Assembly: GCA_019417325.1 (NCBI GenBank)
Contig: DXVO01000007.1
Span: forward strand, 96,469 to 160,468
Length of the DNA: 64,000 nucleotides
Reading direction: 5' to 3'
Source of the DNA: Parabacteroides sp.
GTDB taxonomy: Bacteria > Bacteroidota > Bacteroidia > Bacteroidales > Tannerellaceae
In this document: positions 25,549 through 34,153 of the stretch, in pieces
Numbering within the stretch: the first letter of the stretch is position 1
How the letters are laid out: every line of letters begins with the position of its first letter
Notes under the pieces: generated by a model
What the model was told of the DNA's origin: nothing
Database searches by the model: none
The model's input: only the letters and a program-made list of their open reading frames with translations
Program-made: the position numbers and the translations under genes

Positions 25549-28548
25549 TTAGAATGTTACTTTCAAATTGATACCATAGCTACGAGTTGCGGGCAAACCA
25601 AAGGTTTCAAAGCCCTGCCAAGCGTTGTCGGTAGATACAGACATATCCGGGTCATGAGGTGAATCCTTATAAAGGAAGAATAGGTTACGAGCAATGAATG
25701 ATAAACTCAGGTTTTTGGAAGCTCCGATCAAATTACGGAATGTATATCCGACAGACAGCTCACGCAGACGGAAATTTGTTGCAGAATAAACATATTGTCC
25801 ACCTGCCTTATCCTTACCTGCTACAGCTTCATAATATTTCTGTGCGTCAACAATTACCCCGTTACCTACATCTACACCACCGTTATCACGTGCATCGGCT
25901 GTTTCTTTTGTTACACCGTAGCTATCCAGGTAGCTCTGTGTCATGCCGATTGTATTACCACCAATCTTGCCATCAAATAAGAAGTATAAAGTGAAATCTT
26001 TATAAGTGAATGTATTACCCCAACCTAACTGCCAGTTTGAGTTTACATTACCTAAATATTCTTCGTCACCTAAAACCGGAGCACCCTTTTCTATTGCTAA
26101 GGAACCATCGGCATTACGTTTTACATCCTTACCGTAGATATCTCCAAATGAACCGCCTTCTTTCAGCATAAAACGGAAACCGGCACCACTACCTATCTGT
26201 ACACCATCTTTCAAACGAGCATCTAATTCTTTGATTTTATTATCATTGTAAGAAATATTGAATTCTGTCTTCCAGCTCCAATCTTTAGCAAAGTCGAAGC
26301 GGTAACTAGCAGAAGCTTCAAATCCCTGGTTCTGAATATTACCAGCATTGATATAATAGCTTTCATAACCTGAACCTAACGGTGCATCGATTGTAAAGTA
26401 TTGGTTCTTATTGTTTGTCTTATAATAAGTAACGTCGAAATTTAAACGATTGTTGAACATCGCCAAATCCAAACCGAATTCCATAGAATGCATCTTTTCC
26501 GGTTTCATTTCTGTAAACGGAGCTTTTGTATTCGGTTCCAATTGGCCCAAGTTAAATCCATCCATCGGATAAGTGATATAAGCAGGAACGTCGTTACCCA
26601 CGATAGAATAAGAACCACGGATTTTTAACAGGTTAATCTTTTCTGTCATCGGGATCATTTCGTTCAACAAAGCCGTCAAACCAAAAGAAGGATAGAAATA
26701 AGAGAAGTTATGTGTATAAGCTAAGGCGGAAGCCCAGTCATTACGTCCGGTAATATCCAGGTAAATCATATTGTTGAAACCAAACTGAACAGTCCCAAAT
26801 ACTGAGTTCAGGCGTTTTTTAGGATTGTCTGTTTTCTGGTTTCCATTACCGGCGATATTTTCGGGAACGAAGAAGTTCGGTAATACCAAACCTAATTTAT
26901 CGCTGTCGAGAATCAGGTTTTCAACTTTGGTATCCATAAAGCTGGAACCTAAAGAAGCGTTTAATTCCCATTTCTCATTCCATGTTTTATTAAAGTTAAC
27001 CATTACGTCACCATAAAACTGTTGTGCTTCGAAACGTTCCTGGCGATAACGGCCGTTGCCATTAGGAGCCCAAGTTTCAACGGTTGTTGCATGCCATTTA
27101 CGTTCGAACTTATCGAATGTATTATCGATGCTTAAACGTCCCTGAATATTCAGATAATCTGTTATTTTCAGTTTGGCTGTTGCAGAAGCCATGATGCGGT
27201 TACGTTTTTCTGTTGCTTTGATGCGATTCAATACCCAATATGGATTTGCTGTAAAGTCATCCAGAGTTGTATACCAGTTTTGAGCCATTAAGTTACGACC
27301 TGCATTGTAGACTTCGTAATTATCTTTGTAATATTTCCAATCACCATTTACAGGGAATGTGTAAGCTCCTGTCAACGGGTTAATATAAGTACCACCGTGA
27401 GGGCGGTTATTTGCTTTTTGAGTGATATATGACAAAGATGCATCGATAGTCAGGCGTTCTTTGAATAATTTGAATGATTCACGTGCTGTCATGTTATGGC
27501 GTTGAAAATCATTCGTTGGCATCATGCCTACGGCAGATGTGTTTGCATAAGACAAGAAACTCTGTACTTTTTCCGTACCACCATTGATGGTAACAGAGTT
27601 GATATAAGTGGAGCCAGTACGGTAGAAATCATTCAAGCGTTTTTTTGCCTCTTTGTCGTTGTTGTTAACTCTTTCCCCCCAACTTTTGGCACTAAGCTGG
27701 TCGCCGGTTAGGATTGCTCCGTAACGTCCTTGCAATTTAGGCGCTGTCAGCGGAGTTTCTAATGTGATATTGGAAGAAAAGTCTACACGTGCAGCACCTT
27801 CACGACCTTTTTTTGTTGTAATCATGATAACGCCGTTTGCAGCCATACTACCATATAAAGCAGCAGCAGAAGCACCTTTCAGTACGTTCATGCTAGCGAT
27901 ATCGTCCGGGTTTAAGTTGGAGAGTGCATCACCACCGTCACGTCCTTCATATTCGCCGGAAAGTTGTGTTGTTTTCGGGTTGTTCATAGGAACGCCATCT
28001 ATAACGATAAGCGGTTGGTTGTTCCCATAAGCAGATTTGTTACCACGGAGGACGATTTTTGAAGAACCACCGGCTCCCGTAGCATTAGGGGTGATAACCA
28101 AACCTGCGGCTTTACCTTGCAAAGCATTAATCATGTTTGCGTCTTTAGCGCGGGTCAGTTCCTGGTTTCCCACTTGTTGGGTCGCATAAGTCAACGATTT
28201 TGCTTTACGTTGGATACCCATGGCAGTAACTACGACTTCCTCGATTTTCTTTGTATCGGAAGACATGTCTACGTTAATTACGGTACGACCATCCAGTGGC
28301 TCTTCTATTGTAGTCATACCCAAAAAAGAAAATTGTAGGATAGCGTTGTTACCTACTTCCAGTTCGTATTTACCGTCTAAGTCGGTAACTGTACCATTGG
28401 TAGTTCCTTTTTCAACAACATTACAGCCAATTAATGGCATGTTGGCATCTTTATCCATTACGACGCCGTTCACTTTCTTTTGTGCCCACAGCACATTTGT
28501 ACATGTTCCTATACATAACAGTACAAACAGTAATAAACTCTTTTTCAT
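25549..28548 (-). CDS. SusC/RagA family TonB-dependent outer-membrane transporter, pair 1
   Basis: TonB-driven barrel that imports the glycan or peptide captured by its SusD partner. Start set at MKKSLLLFVLL, which begins the signal peptide ending VLWAQ; a 15-codon upstream extension is unlikely to be used. In the 999-aa precursor an N-terminal carboxypeptidase-regulatory-like domain (KKVNGVVMDKDANMPLIGCN) covers about residues 23-100. The SusC signature and plug follow (EEVVVTAMGIQRKAKS, then IVLRGNKSAYGNNQPLIVID and VLKGASAAALYG), then about 750 residues of barrel ending in GINLKVTF. It is preceded by a consensus promoter and followed by susD. Confidence 0.95.
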   Translation of the reverse strand: MKKSLLLFVLLCIGTCTNVLWAQKKVNGVVMDKDANMPLIGCNVVEKGTTNGTVTDLDGKYELEVGNNAILQFSFLGMTTIEEPLDGRTVINVDMSSDTKKIEEVVVTAMGIQRKAKSLTYATQQVGNQELTRAKDANMINALQGKAAGLVITPNATGAGGSSKIVLRGNKSAYGNNQPLIVIDGVPMNNPKTTQLSGEYEGRDGGDALSNLNPDDIASMNVLKGASAAALYGSMAANGVIMITTKKGREGAARVDFSSNITLETPLTAPKLQGRYGAILTGDQLSAKSWGERVNNNDKEAKKRLNDFYRTGSTYINSVTINGGTEKVQSFLSYANTSAVGMMPTNDFQRHNMTARESFKLFKERLTIDASLSYITQKANNRPHGGTYINPLTGAYTFPVNGDWKYYKDNYEVYNAGRNLMAQNWYTTLDDFTANPYWVLNRIKATEKRNRIMASATAKLKITDYLNIQGRLSIDNTFDKFERKWHATTVETWAPNGNGRYRQERFEAQQFYGDVMVNFNKTWNEKWELNASLGSSFMDTKVENLILDSDKLGLVLPNFFVPENIAGNGNQKTDNPKKRLNSVFGTVQFGFNNMIYLDITGRNDWASALAYTHNFSYFYPSFGLTALLNEMIPMTEKINLLKIRGSYSIVGNDVPAYITYPMDGFNLGQLEPNTKAPFTEMKPEKMHSMEFGLDLAMFNNRLNFDVTYYKTNNKNQYFTIDAPLGSGYESYYINAGNIQNQGFEASASYRFDFAKDWSWKTEFNISYNDNKIKELDARLKDGVQIGSGAGFRFMLKEGGSFGDIYGKDVKRNADGSLAIEKGAPVLGDEEYLGNVNSNWQLGWGNTFTYKDFTLYFLFDGKIGGNTIGMTQSYLDSYGVTKETADARDNGGVDVGNGVIVDAQKYYEAVAGKDKAGGQYVYSATNFRLRELSVGYTFRNLIGASKNLSLSFIARNLFFLYKDSPHDPDMSVSTDNAWQGFETFGLPATRSYGINLKVTF

Positions 28549-28682
28549 GAATTTAGATTGTTTAGGCAAATTAATAAATTTAAAACAGTTCATATTTTAC
28601 TTAGAGTTGATTTAGTAAAAATTAAGTAATATATTTGACGTTGTCTTACTAGAACTATGTCTGTTCTTTAGTTATTATCCGG

Positions 28683-28712
28683 CAAATGTATACAAAATAG
28701 CTATAAAATCAA
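28683..28712 (-). promoter_or_regulatory. Promoter of susC-susD pair 1
   Basis: On the minus strand TTG (28710-28712), 19-base spacer and TACATTTG (28683-28690) match the Bacteroidetes consensus. The predicted leader is about 130 nt, long enough for post-transcriptional control. Confidence 0.65.
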
Positions 28713-28994
28713 GTAAAAGTGTCAATAAAATGGCTTGTTATTCATATTTTTCAGGTGTTATCGTTAACACTTTGTAATACATTATTCTATTTTCTATATA
28801 TAACAGTAGTTAATGTGATTTAGTTCTAGTAAGACTTATATATTTATTTTGTGTTCTTTTGTTTGATTATTTTAAAATTTGGTAAGTGTTTGATACAATA
28901 GAAGTTTTACTCAATTATTTTTTTACCAATTTGTTTTTTCTTCTCTTTTTCTCTGGTTATAAAATATAGGCATTGGTTATCTTTATAAAATAAC

Positions 28995-29035
28995 TCAGGC
29001 ATGGATTTCACGAGTCTCGTGTAATCCATGCCTGA
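28995..29035. repeat. Palindromic repeat element, copy c
   Basis: TCAGGCATGGATTTCACGAG (28995-29014) and CTCGTGTAATCCATGCCTGA (29016-29035) pair at 19 of 20 positions around one base. It starts 27 bases after the second susD stop and could serve as its transcript terminator or stabiliser. Confidence 0.7.
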
Positions 29036-29061
29036 AAAGATATTATATGAAATTCTATTTG

Positions 29062-30756
29062 TTAGAAATTGCCACCAGCAACATCCCACCACAAACGTGT
29101 AGCTTCGTTGTCTGGGCCGTTTAGATAAGCTTTCGCCTTTTCAACTTCTGCCGCATTGGAGTTCCGGTCGTTACGAGGGAAACGAAGACGCTTTACAAAA
29201 TCACCGTCAGCGATGCCACCATCAACATTTGCACTGTAATTTGTTTTGACCGGGAATAACTTAGGATAACCTGTCCGGCGGAATTCACTCCATGCTTCCT
29301 GTCCTTCCGGGAACATGGCAATCCATTTTTGGTTAATAATTTTATGCAGTTTATCTTCATTAGAAGCACTTTCATCCCATTTCACTGTAGCTTTGTCAAG
29401 TCCTGAAATATTATTTTCCGGATTGAACGGATCTTTGCAGTCTGTGGCAACTTCGGTTGCATTGTTAATATAGTTGGTATATTTATCTGCAGAAATACCA
29501 TATTCATCAAATGAAACTTTAATACCGTCTTCATAAAATTGTTGAGCGGTTCCTCCCATATTCCAACCTCTTAAGGCTCCTTCTGCACGCAAGAAATATA
29601 CTTCCGCGACTTTCATCCAGGGCAACGCATTGGATATGCTATTATTACCAACTTGGTTTGTGTATTTGTTCTCACTCGGCATATTGATGGTCGAGTACAT
29701 TTGGTAATTTGTTTTATCAGGAATGATAATGCCTTGGCGGATGCCTATATAGTTGCCTATATTATTAGTTACGTTCCCATTTTTGTCTTTAATATCCTGC
29801 GGTGCATCTTTATCTTTAAACCATCCAATCGGTCTTACATAAATTTGTAAACGGGGGTCTTTGTATCCATTCAGTAAACTAACCAAAGAAGCACCAATAC
29901 GAATATCTCCATATGCGTAATTGATTTCATTCAACGGATTTTGTAATGTAGCATCTGTTACCTCCACGTTTTTATTTCCGGCAACCAGTACGCCATATTT
30001 ATGGTTAACGGCAGCTTCTGCTGTTTCTTTCGCTAATTGCGGTTCGACTTTTACAATACGCATTGCCAAGCGTAGACGCAAAGAGTTCGCAAAACGTATC
30101 CATTGTACATGATCGGCACCACATACAATGTCGAATTTGGACAAACGTGTCGGGTCAGCGGAACCTGCTTCTACGAAGGCTGTCAAATTGTTTACGCTTT
30201 CTTCCAGTTCTTTCAGGAATGTTTTATAGATAGTGGCCAAGTCATCATAAGGAACGCTTGTCCCACCTTGCATTGCTTTAGTATAAGGTATCGGACCGTA
30301 AGTATCGGCAACACGGTGCATGGCTTCCACCCGGATAATTTTGGCAATAGACGTAAAGTCAGCTTCTTTGGTTGATTCCAGAATAATACTGATAGGCTTC
30401 ATAACATATAACTCTCCAACTTTGAATGCCATCTCGTTCCAGCCTTCATTCATATTATAAGTCGAATTATTGAAGTTTCCACCAAACGGAGTCGGGTTTG
30501 CCATATAACCGGAATATAGGTCGGCATTTAGATTCTGCTGTAACTGGAATTCAAAGTTTCTATTCTGATAGTTCAGATAGATGGATGTGATAGGTTGGGA
30601 AAAACGAGCCTCCAGTGATACTTCTTCCGATTTAATCCCATTCGGATTGGTATTGATTGATTCAAAATTACCGGTACAAGAGATTGCTCCTGTTAGTAAC
30701 GTTATGGCTCCAACATATAATGTTGTTTTTCTTGGGTTAAATATATTTTTTTTCAT
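29062..30756 (-). CDS. SusD/RagB family nutrient-binding outer-membrane lipoprotein, pair 2
   Basis: Second surface glycan-binding lipoprotein, 564 aa, close paralogue of the one encoded at 23836-25533. The lipoprotein signal ends LLTGAISC and the mature part starts TGNFESINTNPNG. It shares the long runs YSGYMANPTPFGGNFNN and the C-terminus EATRLWWDVAGGNF. Differences cluster in conservative swaps plus one region at about residues 425-445 (DGIKVSFDEYGISADKYTNY against EEGIRVSFKEHGITDTDVYN) and may tune ligand choice. It starts 14 bp after its susC and is followed by a palindromic element. Confidence 0.93.
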   Translation of the reverse strand: MKKNIFNPRKTTLYVGAITLLTGAISCTGNFESINTNPNGIKSEEVSLEARFSQPITSIYLNYQNRNFEFQLQQNLNADLYSGYMANPTPFGGNFNNSTYNMNEGWNEMAFKVGELYVMKPISIILESTKEADFTSIAKIIRVEAMHRVADTYGPIPYTKAMQGGTSVPYDDLATIYKTFLKELEESVNNLTAFVEAGSADPTRLSKFDIVCGADHVQWIRFANSLRLRLAMRIVKVEPQLAKETAEAAVNHKYGVLVAGNKNVEVTDATLQNPLNEINYAYGDIRIGASLVSLLNGYKDPRLQIYVRPIGWFKDKDAPQDIKDKNGNVTNNIGNYIGIRQGIIIPDKTNYQMYSTINMPSENKYTNQVGNNSISNALPWMKVAEVYFLRAEGALRGWNMGGTAQQFYEDGIKVSFDEYGISADKYTNYINNATEVATDCKDPFNPENNISGLDKATVKWDESASNEDKLHKIINQKWIAMFPEGQEAWSEFRRTGYPKLFPVKTNYSANVDGGIADGDFVKRLRFPRNDRNSNAAEVEKAKAYLNGPDNEATRLWWDVAGGNF

Positions 30757-30770
30757 GATTGGCTAATTTG

Positions 30771-33770
30771 TTAAAAGGTTACTTTCAGATTGATTCCATA
30801 GCTTCGGGATGCAGGCAGACCGAAAGTTTCAAATCCTTGCCAGGCATTGTCTGTAGATACAGACATATCCGGGTCGTGTGGAGAATCTTTATAAAGGAAG
30901 AATAAGTTGCGGGCAATAAATGCCAGACTAAGATTCTTAGATGCACCTATTAAATTACGGAAAGTATATCCGAGAGACAGTTCACGCATTCGGAAGTTTG
31001 TGGCGGAATAGACATATTGTCCACCTGCTTTGTCCTTGCCAGCTACTGCTTCGTAATATTTCTGAGCATCAATAATTACACCGTTGCCAACGTTTACACC
31101 ACCGTTATCACGGGCATCGGCTGTTGCTTTTGTTACGCCATAGCTATCCAGATAACTTTGTGTCATGCCGACAGTGTGTCCTCCGATTTTTCCGTCGAAC
31201 AAGAAATATAAAGAGAAATCTTTATAAGTGAAAGTGTTTCCCCATCCTAATTGCCACTTGGAGTTTACGTTACCTAAGTATTGTTCATCTCCTAATACGG
31301 GTGCGTCTTTTTCGATTACCATGGAACCGTCATCATTGCGTTTTACATCTTTACCATAGATGTCGCCGAAGGAACCGCCTTCTTTCAGCATAAACCGAAA
31401 ACCGGCTCCACTGCCGATTTGTACACCGTCTTTCAAGCGTTCATCCAATTCCTTAATTTTATTATTATTATAAGATGCGTTGAAATCGGTTTTCCAACTC
31501 CAATCCTTGGCAAAGTCAAACCGGTAACTTGCAGAGGTTTCGAATCCCTGGTTCTGTATATTTCCGGCATTGATGTAATAACTTTCATAACCGGATCCTG
31601 GAGGTGCATCAATCGTAAAGTATTGATTTTTGTTGTTTGTCTTGTAATATGTAAAGTCAAAATTGAACCGGTTGTTGAACATCGCCAAATCCAAACCGAA
31701 TTCCATAGAATGCATCTTTTCCGGTTTCATTTCGGTAAACGGAGCTTTTGTATTCGGTTCTAACTGCCCGAAATTAAACCCGTCCATCGGATAAGTTATA
31801 TAAGCTGGTACATCATTACCTACAATAGAATAAGAACCACGAACTTTTAACAGGTTAATTTTCTCTGTCATCGGAATCATTTCGTTTAATAAACCTGTCA
31901 AACCGAAAGACGGATAAAAATAGGAGACGTTTCGAGTATAAGCCAAGGCCGAAGACCAATCATTACGTCCGGTAATATCCAGATAAATCATATTGTTATA
32001 GCCAAACTGCACCGTTCCGAATACGGAGTTCAGACGCTTTCTCGGGTTGTCTGTTTTCTGGTTCCCATTGCCGATGATATTTTCAGGAACAAAGAAGTTT
32101 GGTAATACCAAACCATATTTATCACTATCCAGGAGTTGGTTTTCAACTTTGGTGTCCATGAAGCTGGAGCCTAAAGATGCATTTAATTCCCATTTTTCAT
32201 TCCATGTTTTGTTGAAATTAATCATTACATCCCCATAAAATTGTTGTGCTTCGAAACGTTCCTGGCGATAGCGTCCATTGCCTCCGGGCGCCCATGTTTC
32301 AACAGTTGTGGCATGCCATTTGCGTTCAAATTTATCGAAAGTGTTATCGATGCTTAAACGCCCCTGGATGTTCAGATAATCGGTAATTTTCAGTTTGGCT
32401 GTTGCAGAAGCCATTATGCGATTCCGTTTTTCAGTTGTTTTCATGCGGTTTAAAGCCCAGTAAGGATTGACCGTGAAGTCGTCCAGGGCTGTATACCAGT
32501 TCTGTCCCATTAAATTACGTCCTGCATTATAAACCTCGTAGTTATCTTTGTAATATCCCCAGTCGCCATTTACAGGAAATGTATAAGCACCGGTCAATGG
32601 ATTTGAGTACGTACCGCCGCTGGGACGGTTCGTAGCTTTCTGTGTGATATAGGACAGGGATGCATCAATTGTCAGACGCTCTTTGAATAATTTGAATGAT
32701 TCACGTGCTGTCATATTATGGCGTTCAAAATCATTTGTCGGCATCATGCCTATGGCTGTTGTATTAGCATAGGATAAAAAACTTTGTACTTTTTCCGTAC
32801 CTCCATTGATAGTAACAGAGTTGATATAGGTGGAGCCGGTACGGAAGAAATCATTCAAGCGTTTTCTTGCATCTTTGTCGTTATTGTTTATTCGTTCTCC
32901 CCAGCTCTTGGCATTTAGCTGGTCACCGGACTGGATAGCTCCGTAACGTCCTTGTAGCTGCGGTGCTGTCAGCGGAGTTTCTATTGTGATGTTTGAAGAG
33001 AAATCTACACGAGCTGCTCCTTCTCTACCTTTCTTTGTCGTAATCATAATAACTCCGTTTGCGGCCATACTACCATATAGTGCGGCTGCAGAAGCTCCTT
33101 TTAGTACATTCATACTGGAAATATCGTCCGGATTCAGGTTGGAAAGAGCATCACCACCGTCACGTCCTTCATATTCGCCGGTAAGTTGTGTTGTTTTCGG
33201 GTTGTTCATAGGAACACCATCGATTACGATAAGCGGTTGGTTGTTTCCATAAGCTGATTTATTACCGCGAAGAACAATTTTTGAAGAACCTCCGGCACCA
33301 GTTGCATTAGGAGTAATAACTAAACCTGCTGTTTTTCCTTGCAAAGAATTGATCATATTAGCATCTTTGGCACGGGTCAGCTCCTGGTTCCCGACTTGTT
33401 GGGTTGCGTAGGTTAACGATTTGGCCTTGCGCTGAATACCCATGGCAGTAACTACGACTTCTTCGATTTTCTGTGTATCGGAAGACATATCTATGTTGAT
33501 TACTGTGTGGCCGTTCACCGGTTCTTCTTTCGTTGTCATGCCTAAATAAGAAAATTGCAGGGTTGCATTTTCTCCTACTTCCAGTTCATACTTACCATCT
33601 AAATCGGTAACAGTTCCGTTTGTTGTTCCTTTTTCAACAACATTACAGCCAATTAATGGCATATTGACATCTTTGTCCATTACGATGCCATTCACTTTTT
33701 TTTGTGCCCATAGCACATTTGTACATGTCGCGAGACCTATCAGTACAAACAGTAATAAACTCTTTCTCAT
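30771..33770 (-). CDS. SusC/RagA family TonB-dependent outer-membrane transporter, pair 2
   Basis: Second TonB-dependent importer, 999 aa from the MRKSLLLFVLI start whose signal peptide ends VLWAQ. Same domain order as pair 1: carboxypeptidase-regulatory-like domain, EEVVVTAMGIQRKAKS signature, plug with IVLRGNKSAYGNNQPLIVID, barrel ending GINLKVTF. No frameshift or truncation was found in either copy, and substitutions are spread with many synonymous changes, so both appear to be maintained as functional transporters. Its promoter region shares homology with that of pair 1 farther upstream but lacks as good a -33 element. Confidence 0.95.
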   Translation of the reverse strand: MRKSLLLFVLIGLATCTNVLWAQKKVNGIVMDKDVNMPLIGCNVVEKGTTNGTVTDLDGKYELEVGENATLQFSYLGMTTKEEPVNGHTVINIDMSSDTQKIEEVVVTAMGIQRKAKSLTYATQQVGNQELTRAKDANMINSLQGKTAGLVITPNATGAGGSSKIVLRGNKSAYGNNQPLIVIDGVPMNNPKTTQLTGEYEGRDGGDALSNLNPDDISSMNVLKGASAAALYGSMAANGVIMITTKKGREGAARVDFSSNITIETPLTAPQLQGRYGAIQSGDQLNAKSWGERINNNDKDARKRLNDFFRTGSTYINSVTINGGTEKVQSFLSYANTTAIGMMPTNDFERHNMTARESFKLFKERLTIDASLSYITQKATNRPSGGTYSNPLTGAYTFPVNGDWGYYKDNYEVYNAGRNLMGQNWYTALDDFTVNPYWALNRMKTTEKRNRIMASATAKLKITDYLNIQGRLSIDNTFDKFERKWHATTVETWAPGGNGRYRQERFEAQQFYGDVMINFNKTWNEKWELNASLGSSFMDTKVENQLLDSDKYGLVLPNFFVPENIIGNGNQKTDNPRKRLNSVFGTVQFGYNNMIYLDITGRNDWSSALAYTRNVSYFYPSFGLTGLLNEMIPMTEKINLLKVRGSYSIVGNDVPAYITYPMDGFNFGQLEPNTKAPFTEMKPEKMHSMEFGLDLAMFNNRFNFDFTYYKTNNKNQYFTIDAPPGSGYESYYINAGNIQNQGFETSASYRFDFAKDWSWKTDFNASYNNNKIKELDERLKDGVQIGSGAGFRFMLKEGGSFGDIYGKDVKRNDDGSMVIEKDAPVLGDEQYLGNVNSKWQLGWGNTFTYKDFSLYFLFDGKIGGHTVGMTQSYLDSYGVTKATADARDNGGVNVGNGVIIDAQKYYEAVAGKDKAGGQYVYSATNFRMRELSLGYTFRNLIGASKNLSLAFIARNLFFLYKDSPHDPDMSVSTDNAWQGFETFGLPASRSYGINLKVTF

Positions 33771-34153
33771 GAATTTAGATTTTTTAGACAAAACAGGAAC
33801 TGTCTTATGGTCCATATTCTGCTTAAAGTTAAGTTCTTAGGTGTTAAATAATATATTTAGGGTATGAAGTGTTAAAAACTATGTGTATTGTGGTTTCTAC
33901 TGTAAAAGTACAATGAGAAGAAGAACGTGGAATATCTTTTTATTTTCATAATATGATTGTTTTCATTTTAAAGGGTGTAATTGTGCTCTTCAATTGTAAC
34001 AATTGTTAATGTGTTTTGGTTCTAATAAAGCACATGTTTTTTTTAAAAAGTCGTAAAGTCTGTAAGCATTTGATGCAATAGAAGTTTTCCTTGGTTATTT
34101 TCTTTCCCTAATTTATTTTTTCCTACATTCGCATATAATATAATGTATAAGCT
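33771..34153. other. Divergent intergenic region between susC pair 2 and dgt
   Basis: 383 AT-rich bases without a gene. A weak minus-strand -7 element TACTTTTA (33902-33909) could serve susC. TACATTCG (34124-34131), one mismatch from TAnnTTTG, could serve dgt on the plus strand. The stretch from about 33960 to 34100 is homologous to 28740-28920, so the duplicated unit ends only about 50 bases before dgt. Confidence 0.45.

Larger units (their letters stand above)
28549..29061. other. Intergenic region between the two susCD pairs
   Basis: AT-rich 513-bp stretch carrying the promoter of susC pair 1 (28683-28712), a block homologous to the region upstream of susC pair 2 (around 28740-28920), and the palindrome at 28995-29035 just after the upstream susD. 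No gene is seen. Confidence 0.6.
23836..34100. repeat. Tandem duplication of a susC-susD unit including its upstream region
   Basis: Two direct units of about 5.1-5.2 kb, 23836-28920 and 29062-34100, each hold susC, susD and about 350-400 bp of upstream DNA. Equivalent points are offset by about 5.18-5.23 kb. Proteins align without obvious gaps at roughly nine residues in ten, while a sampled stretch of DNA at the susD ends is only about 83 percent identical. The duplication is therefore not recent. The upstream homology is visible in the shared block TTTGATnCAATAGAAGTTTT (28890-28909 and 34070-34089). Confidence 0.85.

Noticed and set aside
23836..34100. Tandem susCD copies as an assembly artefact
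   Set aside because: The copies differ at many silent and replacement sites throughout, which an artefact would not produce.
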